This document shows positions 34,475 through 43,688 of a stretch of 64,000 nt of DNA, one piece after another. The position numbers and the translations under genes are program-made. The stretch covers positions 1 through 64,000 of the forward strand of contig CAYMIW010000011.1 in assembly GCA_964390725.1 (NCBI GenBank), in the 5' to 3' direction. This DNA comes from JAABTH01 sp964390725 (GTDB lineage Bacteria; Bacillota; Dethiobacteria; DTU022). The notes beneath the pieces are model-generated. The model was not told where the DNA came from and searched no databases. It saw nothing but the letters and a program-made list of their open reading frames with translations. Within the stretch, counting starts at the first letter, position 1. Each line of letters begins with the position of its first letter.

Positions 34475-35485
34475 ATGAATTTATTAAGAAAAAGTAAAAA
34501 ATTATCAATCGCTTTGGTTATTTGCCTCACATTCCTGTTATTGTTTTCGCAAACCGCATTTGCTGCTGACGGTGTTAAGCTGAGCGCCAGTACTGAGAGC
34601 GGAATCGTAGATGGTGAAGTAACAGTTAAAATCAATATCTCCAATGCTGAAGATACCGAGGGCGGCCAGTTCGACCTGGCTTTTGATCCTGATATCCTGG
34701 AGCCTAAATCGGCTACCAGGGGCGATTTTGTACCCGATGTTTCAGGTAACGTTTTCGATTATAACCTGGAGCTTGAAGAGGGCAAAATCAGGGTGCTCTG
34801 GGTTATTGCTGCTGGTTCAGAAGAAGACTCCGGCGTGGTCGGCACCATAGTCTTTGATTTGCTGGACGACGGTGAAACAAACCTTACCTTCAGCAATTTA
34901 ACCATGGCTCCTGAAGATGTTGAAGTAGATACACCAACTTCGGGTAAAGTAACTGTTATCAGTGAAGAAGCAGCAAAGCAAAATGCTATTGATGCTGCCG
35001 ATGAAGCAATTGCCGATCTTCCCGATTGCGAAGATATCACCCTTGCCGACAAGGATGATGTTGAAGATGCTCGTGAACTGGTAGAGTATGCCATGGATGA
35101 ATATGATGCAGATGAAGATGATTTTGAAGACCTGGAAAAACTGGAATGCGCAGAAAAAATGATTGCCAAGTGGGAAGCTGTAAAAGCTGCCGACGATGCA
35201 ATCCTTGCCCTGCCTTCCGTGGACAGCCTTACTCTTGATGATAAGGCCGACGTTGTAGCTGCCCGTGCCCTGGTTAATAAAGCCAAGAGTGATAACGATG
35301 CAGTAGATGCCGACTTTACTTACCTGAGCAGGTTGGTTTCCGCTGAAAACAGGATCAATGAACTTGAAGGCCTTACCCCAACACCGCCAACCGGTGGAAT
35401 GTCTTACATCTTTGTGGCTGGTGGTTTGATCCTGCTTATCGGTCTGGTCGGTTTGTTAAAACGCGAGCGTATGGCTTCCAGGTAA
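34475..35485 (+). CDS. Cohesin-domain surface protein with helical repeats and C-terminal anchor
   Basis: 336 residues. Signal peptide about 1-30 (ending AFAA). Residues about 34-168 are a cohesin domain: VTVKINISNAEDTEGGQFDL, the LAFDPDILEP strand, and GTIVFDLLDDGETNLTF. Two helical modules follow (AADEAIADLP; AADDAILALPSVDSLTLDDK), then TPPTGG at about 303 with a hydrophobic helix and KRER end, as in the gene before. Cohesins hold dockerin-bearing partners, so this is a wall- or membrane-bound receptor; dockerin proteins are encoded at 36479, 39458 and 51141. ATG 34475 follows AAAGGGGTG. Confidence 0.88.
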   Translation: MNLLRKSKKLSIALVICLTFLLLFSQTAFAADGVKLSASTESGIVDGEVTVKINISNAEDTEGGQFDLAFDPDILEPKSATRGDFVPDVSGNVFDYNLELEEGKIRVLWVIAAGSEEDSGVVGTIVFDLLDDGETNLTFSNLTMAPEDVEVDTPTSGKVTVISEEAAKQNAIDAADEAIADLPDCEDITLADKDDVEDARELVEYAMDEYDADEDDFEDLEKLECAEKMIAKWEAVKAADDAILALPSVDSLTLDDKADVVAARALVNKAKSDNDAVDADFTYLSRLVSAENRINELEGLTPTPPTGGMSYIFVAGGLILLIGLVGLLKRERMASR

Positions 35486-35542
35486 TTCTGCAATTGTTTA
35501 CCGGGTAGTTGATGTTTGCTAAAAAATAAGTGCATGCTGTCA

Positions 35543-35570
35543 ACGGCGGCGGTTTTCTAATCGCCGCCGT
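35543..35570 (+). terminator. GC hairpin between the two cohesin genes
   Basis: ACGGCGGCG and CGCCGCCGT pair with a ten-base loop. No T run follows, so it may stabilise or partly stop the transcript rather than terminate it fully. Confidence 0.5.
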
Positions 35571-35616
35571 GACGGCCATGATTGTAACAACAGGATAGGG
35601 CAGAGGTCACAAATTA

Positions 35617-36372
35617 ATGATCGCATTATTTAAAGATGTATCGATTAAATTATTACCGTTCTTTGTCGTATTGGCCTTAATCCTGGCGCTGGGTCAGCCC
35701 GGTTTTGCATCAGGAGAATTTATTCTGAAAGCGCCGGTGCACCAGGGCCAGAAAGGTGAACAGGTTCGGGTTGTGGTTACTGCGGATAATGCTGCCGGCA
35801 CTGAAGGCGGGCAGTTTACTCTAAAGTATGACCCTGCTGTTGCGAAGCCGGTAACAATTGAACCGGGCAGCCTGGTAACCGGGGCCGCAAGCAACCTGCA
35901 TATGGCCAACCTTGAGTATGCCCGCGGCGAAATGATCTTTATGTGGGTTACTGCCGCAGCCGATACAGAAAATAACGGCCCACTCTGCACTATTGTTTTT
36001 GACTTGATTAACGATGGTGTTGCAAATATAACCTTTGATGAAATTGTAATTGCTCCTGATGGAGTTGGAATAGGGCAGCCGATTTCCGGCAGAATAACAG
36101 TTGGTGACCCCGGTGCGGTCAGCAACGGCAGTGAGAATTCCGGCGCTGAACCGGCTGACGAGCTTGAAGATGCCGCAGACCAACAGCCGGAGGAAGAGAT
36201 CACTGAAGACCTCGGAAGCGAAGAAGAACAAGCTGAAGAAAGAGCATTACCCGGGGAGGTTAGTTACGGCGTCAGCAGCTATTGGTTACCGGTTTTAATC
36301 ATTGTTGTTATCATGGCTGCAGCCTTGGTTTTTATCATCAGGCGTAATAAAAAAAGCAATGCAAAGCATTAA
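35617..36372 (+). CDS. Cohesin-domain membrane-anchored protein
   Basis: 251 residues. Signal peptide about 1-31, a single cohesin domain about 33-165 (VRVVVTADNAAGTEGGQFTL, CTIVFDLINDGVANITF), an acidic linker of about 55 residues, and a C-terminal membrane helix (about 223-243) with a basic RRNKKSNAKH end. The AGTEGGQFTLKYDP block closely parallels the DTEGGQFDLAFDP block of the preceding cohesin, so the two arose by duplication but use different anchors. It probably displays one dockerin protein at the cell surface. ATG 35617; the ribosome site (GGGCAGAGG) is moderate. Confidence 0.87.
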   Translation: MIALFKDVSIKLLPFFVVLALILALGQPGFASGEFILKAPVHQGQKGEQVRVVVTADNAAGTEGGQFTLKYDPAVAKPVTIEPGSLVTGAASNLHMANLEYARGEMIFMWVTAAADTENNGPLCTIVFDLINDGVANITFDEIVIAPDGVGIGQPISGRITVGDPGAVSNGSENSGAEPADELEDAADQQPEEEITEDLGSEEEQAEERALPGEVSYGVSSYWLPVLIIVVIMAAALVFIIRRNKKSNAKH

Positions 36373-36478
36373 CAGTCGGCTATCACCATATGGAATGGCC
36401 GGCATTGGCAAACATATATAAAGCAGACAACAGGGAGAACAAAGATTTCTATCTTTACATGAAAGTGAGGGTTAGAAA

Positions 36479-39220
36479 ATGGCTGAAACCAGCAAGAACA
36501 AGCGGGCAATTAGAATAGCTCTGACTTTGCTCGTCTTTTTAATAATCCTGCTCACGGTTTCCTCATCTGCATCTGCAGCAACGCTGGGCGATGTGAACAG
36601 AGACGGGGTTGTTAATATACTTGATGTCGTTTTGGTTAATGGTTATGTGCTGGGCAACACGCACCTGACGGCGACGCAGAAATACTACGCCGATGTTAAC
36701 CGCGACGGCAAAGTTGATATTTATGACAATATACTACTGATGCAAATGGTGTCGGGAATCATTTATGACTTTCCAACAGTATCAGCCCCGGCCCTGTCTT
36801 CTCCGGCTAACCAGGCTTACTTAACCACCGGAACAATTACTTTCGAGTGGAATCCGGTTCCCGGGGCAAATAAGTATGAGCTCGAAGTAACCAGGGCTGA
36901 CGACGGGTCAGTATTCAGGAACCAGGTTGTTGGCAGCTCATATGCCAGCATCCAGTATGGTTTCCCCAATGATGGCAGCCAATTCAGGTGGCGGGTAAGG
37001 GCAGGCAACAGCGATGGCTGGGGTTCCTGGTCTTCTTACCGTACCTTTACCAGCGGCAGCACCGCCGCTTCGCCTGCGCCATCATCACCGGCGCCTTCGT
37101 CGCCTGCATCTTCATCACCTGCTTCTTCACCATTGCCTGTTCCTAATACCCCCTCGCTCGGTTATCCGTCAGCCGGGGCCAATGTGGGAGGCAGTTCGGT
37201 CAGCTTCCAGTGGAGCGCGGTAACTTATGCTACCAAGTATCAGCTGGAAGTTTCCAGAAGCAGCGATGGTTACATTTTCCGTAATGTTGAACTTAGCGAC
37301 AGGGTTAATACAACCCTGAGCGGGTTTTATGATGACACAACAGAATACCGCTGGCGGGTCCGGGCCGGCAATGACAGCGGCTGGAGCTCATGGACCTCCT
37401 ACCGCTACTTTACCAACGGAACCAGGCTGGCCGCGCCAAACCTGGGGTCCCCGGCAAGCAATGCAGTGGTTGAAGGCACATCAGTCAGCTTTAACTGGAA
37501 CTCTGTCTCGGGAGCCACCCGCTACGAGCTTGAAGTGGTCAGGGACAGCGACAGCTATATCTTTAAAAATGTTGAAACAGGCGCAAACACCGGGACAACC
37601 CAGAGCGGTTTTCCGAATGACGGCAGCACTGATTTTCGCTGGCGGGTCCGGGCCGGAAATGCAACTACCTGGGGTTCCTGGTCTTCTTACCGCACCTTTA
37701 CCAGCGGATCAAGGGGTGAATCTTTACTGACCCCCACATTAACCTCACCGGCCAGCGGAGCAGTTGTTTCCGGTTCCTCGGTGGTTTTCCGCTGGAACCC
37801 GGTCAGCGGGGCAAACCGTTACCAGTTAAGGGTTTATAAAGGTTCCGAGCTTTTTAAAGATGTACCGCTCGGCAACGTTACAGCATCTGAGCAGTTTGGG
37901 TTTACCCGTGATGGTTCTGAATACAGCTGGCAGGTACGCTCCGGCAACCAGAACGGTTGGGGCAGTAACTGGTCGTCGTTGAGGACTTTTACAAACGGTG
38001 AGCTGCCAAGTGCTCCTGTGCTTGTATCTCCGCTCAGCACAGCACCCGGAAGCCAGGTTACTTTCCAGTGGAATTCTGTAACCGGTGCTGAGGAGTATGA
38101 ACTTGAAGTTGTTAATGAACGAACCGGTGCTTACGAAGTTAAAACTTCTGTAGGCAACGCTACATCCACGCTGCAGAGAAGTTTCCCGAACGATGGTTCC
38201 TCTTACAAGTGGCGTGTCAGGGCCAGAAGCAAGGAAGGCTGGGGCTCGTGGTCGGCTTATGCTACTTTCGTTAATGGTGATTCTCCGGTTGCTCCTGTTC
38301 CGGTATCGCCTGCAAACAACGAAGTAACCAACCGCAGCTGGATCAACTTCCAGTGGCAGCTGGTTCCCGGTGCCGATCGTTACCAGCTTGAGATAAAAGA
38401 CAGCAACGGCGATGTTTACCGCACGGTTAATGTTGGCAACCGCAGTACCTCGCTGCAGCAGGATTTCCCTGTTGACGGCAGCGATTATACCTGGCGGGTT
38501 CGTTCCGGCAACGTTAATGGATACGGGTCGGACTGGTCGGCGGCAAGAAAGTTCACTGTCGGCGCTCCGGTTGAAAGACCGCTGCTCTTAATACCGGGGG
38601 TAAATGCATATATTGCCCCTGCCGATGCAGTTTACGATACAGAAATTGCTTTTACCTGGACTGAAGTTAACAACGCCGATGATTACCAGCTTGAAGTGGT
38701 AAGGGTACGTGATCGGCAGTTGTTTGATAAGATAATTACCAGCGATACCGCTTACCCCCTCGATGGTTTTGTAGACGAGGAACAATACAGGTGGCGGGTT
38801 CGTGCTTCCAGGACAACCGGCAGCACAACCTCCTGGGGTGACTGGTCTGCAGAACGTGATTTCATTTACTACAGCGACGGGGTTCCCGATGCGTTCGAGA
38901 CTCCCCTGCTCACCTCACCCGCTGTTAATGCAGTGGCTGTTGGTAATTCAATAACGTTCAGGTGGACAGAGTTATCTACCCCTCCGGCCAATTATCATTT
39001 ACAGGTTCGCAGGGCTGATAACGGTTCTACCTTTATTAATGACAGCAGCATTACCACGAACGTTGTTAACGGAGAAGAAGTGCATCTGTACGGCAACTTC
39101 CCTGATGATAACACTGTCTTTCTCTGGCGGGTAAGAGCTGTTGATGGAGACGATAGCAGCCCCTGGACTTTCTACCGGAGGTTTGTTAACGGCTCATACT
39201 GGTGGGACCTGCCCTTTTAA
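36479..39220 (+). CDS. Secreted dockerin protein with eight fibronectin-like repeats
   Basis: 913 residues. Signal peptide (about 1-34) is followed directly by a type I dockerin with two calcium loops (DVNRDGVVNILDVVLVNGYV and DVNRDGKVDIYDNILLMQMV). Eight repeats of about 90 residues follow, each with FxWxxVxGAxxYELEV and YRWRVRAGN...WGSWSxYRTF, a fibronectin type III-like pattern; a Ser/Pro/Ala linker separates repeats 1 and 2. No catalytic domain is seen. It probably docks onto the cohesins encoded just upstream and extends as a fibre or adhesin. It ends in SYWWDLPF. Confidence 0.88.
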   Translation: MAETSKNKRAIRIALTLLVFLIILLTVSSSASAATLGDVNRDGVVNILDVVLVNGYVLGNTHLTATQKYYADVNRDGKVDIYDNILLMQMVSGIIYDFPTVSAPALSSPANQAYLTTGTITFEWNPVPGANKYELEVTRADDGSVFRNQVVGSSYASIQYGFPNDGSQFRWRVRAGNSDGWGSWSSYRTFTSGSTAASPAPSSPAPSSPASSSPASSPLPVPNTPSLGYPSAGANVGGSSVSFQWSAVTYATKYQLEVSRSSDGYIFRNVELSDRVNTTLSGFYDDTTEYRWRVRAGNDSGWSSWTSYRYFTNGTRLAAPNLGSPASNAVVEGTSVSFNWNSVSGATRYELEVVRDSDSYIFKNVETGANTGTTQSGFPNDGSTDFRWRVRAGNATTWGSWSSYRTFTSGSRGESLLTPTLTSPASGAVVSGSSVVFRWNPVSGANRYQLRVYKGSELFKDVPLGNVTASEQFGFTRDGSEYSWQVRSGNQNGWGSNWSSLRTFTNGELPSAPVLVSPLSTAPGSQVTFQWNSVTGAEEYELEVVNERTGAYEVKTSVGNATSTLQRSFPNDGSSYKWRVRARSKEGWGSWSAYATFVNGDSPVAPVPVSPANNEVTNRSWINFQWQLVPGADRYQLEIKDSNGDVYRTVNVGNRSTSLQQDFPVDGSDYTWRVRSGNVNGYGSDWSAARKFTVGAPVERPLLLIPGVNAYIAPADAVYDTEIAFTWTEVNNADDYQLEVVRVRDRQLFDKIITSDTAYPLDGFVDEEQYRWRVRASRTTGSTTSWGDWSAERDFIYYSDGVPDAFETPLLTSPAVNAVAVGNSITFRWTELSTPPANYHLQVRRADNGSTFINDSSITTNVVNGEEVHLYGNFPDDNTVFLWRVRAVDGDDSSPWTFYRRFVNGSYWWDLPF

Positions 39221-39332
39221 AGGCAGTCTGTTAGCAGTTATTACACGATTTTGCGGTGATATGGGGGTGAACCAGGGATAAAGTGAAAAAAAACGGAAAT
39301 AGCCAACATGTTACCCTGATCAGGCCATACAG

Positions 39333-39373
39333 CCCGGTTCAGGTGGGAATTACAAAAAGCCTGAACCGGGTTT
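39333..39373 (+). terminator. Hairpin after the first dockerin gene
   Basis: CCCGGTTCAGG and CCTGAACCGGG form a perfect 11-bp stem with a 16-base loop and a short TTTA tail, between the two dockerin genes. Confidence 0.65.
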
Positions 39374-39457
39374 ACCGGTAAATTGTCAATACTTAGTGAG
39401 CTTATTTTTAGAAATTAAAAGAAAATAAATATCAAGAATGAAAGTGAGGTTTAAAAA

Positions 39458-41947
39458 ATGCCAAAGACATTTGGGAAAAGAGCAGGGGCAAGGGCTTCGC
39501 TCATATTGCTCTCCGTCTTCCTTTTCCTGTTGTTAGTTGCCCCGGTAGCGCTGGCTGCTACCTACGGCGATGTAAATGACGACGGGGAAATAAATGTTCA
39601 GGATGTTGTGCTGGTTATGAAGCATGCTCTTGACCTGGAAGAACTGACAGAGGCCCAGCAGGCAGTCGCCGACGTTAACGGCGACGGGAATATAAACGTA
39701 CAGGATGTTACCCTGATCATGCAGCACTCCCTGGGGTTAATTGATGACTTCCCCCATGCAGCGCTTACTGTATCGAAGGTAACAGCAGTCAACCCGAAAC
39801 AGGTTGAGGTTGAGTTCAACCGTATTTTGAATGCAACTGAGATGGAAGATATGGTTTTAGAAAACTTCCATGTAGGTTTGCAGGCATCACCGGCAACCAA
39901 CCGTCTGACCGGTACGGGAGCAGCTGTTTCTCTGAACGGTGACAATAAAACTGTTATACTAACTATGGGTGGGGACAATGTATTTGTCAACGGCTCTACC
40001 ACTAACAGGGTTATCGTCAGGAAGGATGTTGGCATTTCAGTTGATTACACCAATTCCAGTGTTGCTTTTACAGATAACGCCGTTCCGACTCTGGTTGATG
40101 TGAAATCTGTCAGCCCCTCTTTGATAGTGCTGACTTTCTCAGAACCTCTTGATAAAGATATTACACCGACTAATATTACTTTAAATGATGGTGCAATTGC
40201 ACTTAACCTTAATGGTGCTACTTATGTAGATTCCCAGCGGGAACTGCGTATCAACACCTACAGCAATTTAAGTGCAGGTTCTTACACACTGGCGATCAAA
40301 ACAGGTACATCGCTCAAGGATTACACCGGCTATAGCGTAGTTCCTGTCACCAAGACATTTACTCATACGCCGATTACAACAGCGCCCACTGTCAGTGTAA
40401 AATCATCAAATGAAAGATCAGTTACCATTGAATTTTCACGCGAGATAGATACCGATTCACTGGTCGGTAACACCAGCGTTTTATTCAGACACACCTATGA
40501 TTCAACTGTAAACCAGGTAACAGGTACCGCTGTTTCTAATCCTTCCGGTGATAGTAAAACATTTGTCATCGATTTTGATGAAAAATTACTGCCTCCGGGA
40601 ACAACCACCATGTGGATGAAGTATGCAACCGATACAGCTGATGCTAACAAAATTAAGGACACCTGGGGCAATACTATTGCCGCGGCTACTTTTTCTGTAA
40701 CAACTACTGCCGATACAACTGCACCGACAGCCAGCGTATCAGTATATAACAATACCCGGATCGACGTGCAGTACAGTGAAGCTGTGCAGGGCGGAGACAA
40801 CCTGGGCAATTACACCTTGAAAAAAGGTACATCCAGTAAAACAATCAGCAGCATTGTTGATTTAGGCAATAACAAGTACAGGCTGGTTGTGGCTGATGAA
40901 ATGCAGGGTGTGCATACCCTGACTATTGCCAATATCAAGGACAAATCACCGGCCGAAAACGCCATGGGAACTCAGACTTACACCTTTGATGTTGATGATA
41001 AGATTGCACCAACAGTTGTTGATCTAAGTGGAAATGATAATGACTATTTCTACTGGCAGACAACAGCTGGAACGTCTGATGAAGTTAGGATTTTCTTCAG
41101 TGAACCGATGAATGCATCAGATTTGGCCAACAAGCAGATGTATGAAAACGTTGGGAGTGGTAATGCTAATCCAACAACTGCCACGGCTTCTTCGGATGGA
41201 AAGTCGGTTTACCTGAAGTTTGCCAACGATGTAACCGGAGCTTTACGGGTTGGATCTCTGAGAGATGTCGCTGGTAATTCTCTTGGCATTTCAACAGAGC
41301 TAACAGGAGAGAATTATTCAGTTGGGCTTGATGGTTCGGTTACTGCACCGGCAAGGGCGATTACAACAACATCAATCCGCCTTTATCTGAATGAGATCAT
41401 CACTGCTGAATCATACGAAGACTTTGAAATCAGCATAGATGGTGGTACTGATTGGGATGATGTATTTTTCAACGGCATTTCCAATGTAACCACCAGCGGT
41501 AAATCGGTGATCACCCTCTACTTGGCTTCTGCCGATGCAATTCCTTACAACGCAGAAAATGTTATGATTAGAACTATAGCTAGCCCCAGTTCGGAGAACC
41601 TGTTCGGGATTCCTGTTAAAATACCATCGACTGCAGTCGTTGATAAAATTCCACCGGTTCTAGTTAAGGCCGAAGTTGACAGTACAACTAAGATTACGCT
41701 TACTTTCAGCGAAGATCTTGATGCAGCTTCTTTTGCCTTGACCGGCAGAAACGGGTTCAGTGTTTCGGGAACTACCATATCAACAGCTATTCCTGGTGGA
41801 GCGGCTAACGAAGTTGAGATTACTCGGTCAAGCGGCAGCTTCTTTGTAGCTGGGTCAAGTACAGTTAGCTACAGTGCTTCAACTGGAGAGGTAACAGATG
41901 AAAATGATAATGCTCTGGCAACATTCAGCAACAAGGCTACTGAATAG
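39458..41947 (+). CDS. Secreted dockerin protein with Ig-like (SbsA-type) repeats
   Basis: 829 residues. Signal peptide about 1-34, then a dockerin with loops DVNDDGEINVQDVVLVMKHA and DVNGDGNINVQDVTLIMQHS. The remainder is a chain of beta domains of about 100 residues resembling Big/SbsA Ig-like modules found in S-layer proteins (KVTAVNPKQVEVEFNRIL, SLIVLTFSEPLDKDI, KITLTFSEDLDAASF). No enzyme domain or C-terminal anchor is visible. Cell attachment would be through its dockerin to the neighbouring cohesins. The ribosome region (GAAAGTGAGG, then A-rich, ATG) is nearly identical to that of the 36479 gene. Confidence 0.87.
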   Translation: MPKTFGKRAGARASLILLSVFLFLLLVAPVALAATYGDVNDDGEINVQDVVLVMKHALDLEELTEAQQAVADVNGDGNINVQDVTLIMQHSLGLIDDFPHAALTVSKVTAVNPKQVEVEFNRILNATEMEDMVLENFHVGLQASPATNRLTGTGAAVSLNGDNKTVILTMGGDNVFVNGSTTNRVIVRKDVGISVDYTNSSVAFTDNAVPTLVDVKSVSPSLIVLTFSEPLDKDITPTNITLNDGAIALNLNGATYVDSQRELRINTYSNLSAGSYTLAIKTGTSLKDYTGYSVVPVTKTFTHTPITTAPTVSVKSSNERSVTIEFSREIDTDSLVGNTSVLFRHTYDSTVNQVTGTAVSNPSGDSKTFVIDFDEKLLPPGTTTMWMKYATDTADANKIKDTWGNTIAAATFSVTTTADTTAPTASVSVYNNTRIDVQYSEAVQGGDNLGNYTLKKGTSSKTISSIVDLGNNKYRLVVADEMQGVHTLTIANIKDKSPAENAMGTQTYTFDVDDKIAPTVVDLSGNDNDYFYWQTTAGTSDEVRIFFSEPMNASDLANKQMYENVGSGNANPTTATASSDGKSVYLKFANDVTGALRVGSLRDVAGNSLGISTELTGENYSVGLDGSVTAPARAITTTSIRLYLNEIITAESYEDFEISIDGGTDWDDVFFNGISNVTTSGKSVITLYLASADAIPYNAENVMIRTIASPSSENLFGIPVKIPSTAVVDKIPPVLVKAEVDSTTKITLTFSEDLDAASFALTGRNGFSVSGTTISTAIPGGAANEVEITRSSGSFFVAGSSTVSYSASTGEVTDENDNALATFSNKATE

Positions 41948-41974
41948 AGATAGCGTTTCAGTATGTGGTTAAAT

Positions 41975-42265
41975 CAGTTAAACATATCGCCCTGGAAGTA
42001 AACACGTTGAGAAGTAAGTTAACAAGCTAAGCAATAAAACGGCGGTGGTAGAACTGCCACCGCCGTTTTCTCCCATAAATTCAGGGCAAAAACAGCCGTT
42101 TTAAGAGCGGCCTGGTTTACTATTCCATTTTATGCTTGGCCGAAAGGTGTTATACATGTTACTTTCTTACAAAAACCAAAATTGGGAAAAACAATAGCAG
42201 GCATCTGTTTATGCTTGTTATTTTTTTATAGACATCTTACCTTAACACAGTTAAATATATCGCCC
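41975..42265 (+). repeat. Pair of 18-bp direct repeats before hairpins
   Basis: CAGTTAAAYATATCGCCC occurs at 41975-41992 and 42248-42265 with one difference, each preceding a strong hairpin. The region between carries the terminator at 42036 and otherwise nothing recognised; the whole 41948-42436 stretch has no gene. Confidence 0.6.
42036..42072 (+). terminator. Strong terminator after the second dockerin gene
   Basis: AAAACGGCGGTGG and CCACCGCCGTTTT are perfect 13-base complements with an 8-base loop and TTTTCTCC tail; symmetric A/T arms could make it work in both directions. Confidence 0.9.
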
Positions 42266-42268
42266 GGA

Positions 42269-42294
42269 GAAGCACGCGCCCAAGCGCGTGCTTC
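42269..42294 (+). terminator. Perfect GC hairpin before the zinc-ribbon gene
   Basis: GAAGCACGCGC, loop CCAA, GCGCGTGCTTC, then TTCC. An 11-bp stem with little T tail, a possible remnant terminator or attenuator. Confidence 0.55.
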
Positions 42295-42436
42295 TTCCAT
42301 CTGCAGAAAAAAGCCTGTCACGGTTTTATAAGCAGGGTTGGCCTTTAAATGAGAAGCCTGGGAGGCAGGGTTGAGAGGGGTATAGAGAGAATATATCAGG
42401 CAGGCTGTAAATGTATGTGGAAAGGAGGGGGAAGTG

Positions 42437-43129
42437 ATGGCTGAACAGGTTAAATGTTCCTTTTGTTCCGAACCTCTGGGGGAAGATGATCATAGCTGCC
42501 CTCACTGTGGCACCGAACTGAACCCGGGTTCACCGGGCGGGGCAGATGGTGATAATACGCTTGAAGATGAATTTGCCGAACTCGATTACCGGCCTCAATC
42601 GAAAAAGAAACTGGTTCTGCCCCTCCTGTTGATAGTATTTGTTGCAGTTGCGGTTATCGGCGCCCTGGTATTTTTACTGGGCGATACTCCTGGTGATCCT
42701 GCAGAAGGGCCTTATATTTCATTACCTGAAAACGATTCCGGGGAGCCCCGGCCTGCAGAGGAGGCAGAAGAGGAACCGGAGCCTGTTGAAGAAGATGAGG
42801 CAGGGGCTGAACCTGAGCCTGAACCGCCGGCGCCCCCCGATTATGACATGCTGGAGCCTGACCTGCACAACTGGTTAATCGAAAGAACAGGCGACGGAAA
42901 TGTTATTCTGCTGCAGCAGGAGGACCTTGCCGATACGGAGCGCTTTTTCGAGCGCTATGATATAGTTGAAGATAATATTATTGTTTACCAGGTCAGTGAA
43001 CAGGATGAACAATTTGTAACAGTATATTTTGGCCTGCCTTACAGTGAGTGGTCAACCAGGGCGGTTTTTACCTGGAGAGATGAAGGGTGGAAACTGCTGC
43101 GGGAAGAACCTTTCAGGCCTGGTCGCTAA
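42437..43129 (+). CDS. Zinc-ribbon, single-membrane-helix protein of unknown function
   Basis: 230 residues. ATG 42437 has AAAGGAGGGGG upstream. N-terminal zinc ribbon with two Cys pairs (CSFCSEPLG and CPHCGTELN), acidic segment, one membrane helix (about 58-80), a Glu/Pro-rich linker (about 100-135), then a compact domain (LHNWLIERTGDGNVILLQQE; VTVYFGLPYSEWSTRAVFTW) presumably outside the cell. Such proteins are common in Clostridia without assigned function. It stands alone after the surface-protein cluster. Confidence 0.8.
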   Translation: MAEQVKCSFCSEPLGEDDHSCPHCGTELNPGSPGGADGDNTLEDEFAELDYRPQSKKKLVLPLLLIVFVAVAVIGALVFLLGDTPGDPAEGPYISLPENDSGEPRPAEEAEEEPEPVEEDEAGAEPEPEPPAPPDYDMLEPDLHNWLIERTGDGNVILLQQEDLADTERFFERYDIVEDNIIVYQVSEQDEQFVTVYFGLPYSEWSTRAVFTWRDEGWKLLREEPFRPGR

Positions 43130-43688
43130 ACCGGGTGCTTAACCCGTCTCACCTGTAGTAATAAAATTCCTTTAACAGCGTTTTATGCGGTATTGTGTAC
43201 CGAATAAGATACATAAACTGCCCTATTCTTTCCCGGATGAACCTCTTCTGCCCCACTATTCCTGTTTAAGAGATTCAGAACAGGCACATATCCCGCTGTC
43301 TTTACCCCAATTAGCTCCTTTAACAAGAGCTGGCACAGAAATTGCTTTTATTAATAGTAGGTAAAATGAAATAAAGGCCGGCTGCAGCAGGTTGGTCGAG
43401 GTTGCTCCGGTTTGGCAGAAGGGTTCATTGTTATGTAAATATTTCCGACGGGTTCTGGCGGCACTGGAAGAAGAACAACTGGAAGCACAGCAGGAAGGAA
43501 AGATTAGAACACTTGTAGAAATAGTTTACCTGGTCACTTTTACCGTAATTATTTTGTCAAAAATGGATTATGCCCGTCGGTAATATTTTTTGAAGTGAGG
43601 CCGGTTTATCCGTTTGATTACCTCAGGGAAAAACCCGCTTTATGATTAGGTTATTATATTTTTATAAGATTAAAGGAGGAGATTGAAA
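43130..43688. other. Intergenic region, possible small ORF 43392-43583
   Basis: About 550 bases before the beta-oxidation genes. A 63-codon frame (43392-43583, TTG start, one hydrophobic segment VEIVYLVTFTVIILSKM) has no ribosome site and no family features, so I do not call it a gene. An AT-rich stretch just before 43680 may hold the promoter of the next gene. Confidence 0.3.

Noticed and set aside
36479..41947. Classical cellulosome
   Set aside because: Dockerins and cohesins are real, but no glycoside hydrolase, carbohydrate-binding module or scaffoldin with multiple cohesins is present.
43392..43583. Possible 63-residue membrane peptide
   Set aside because: TTG start without ribosome site, no conserved features.
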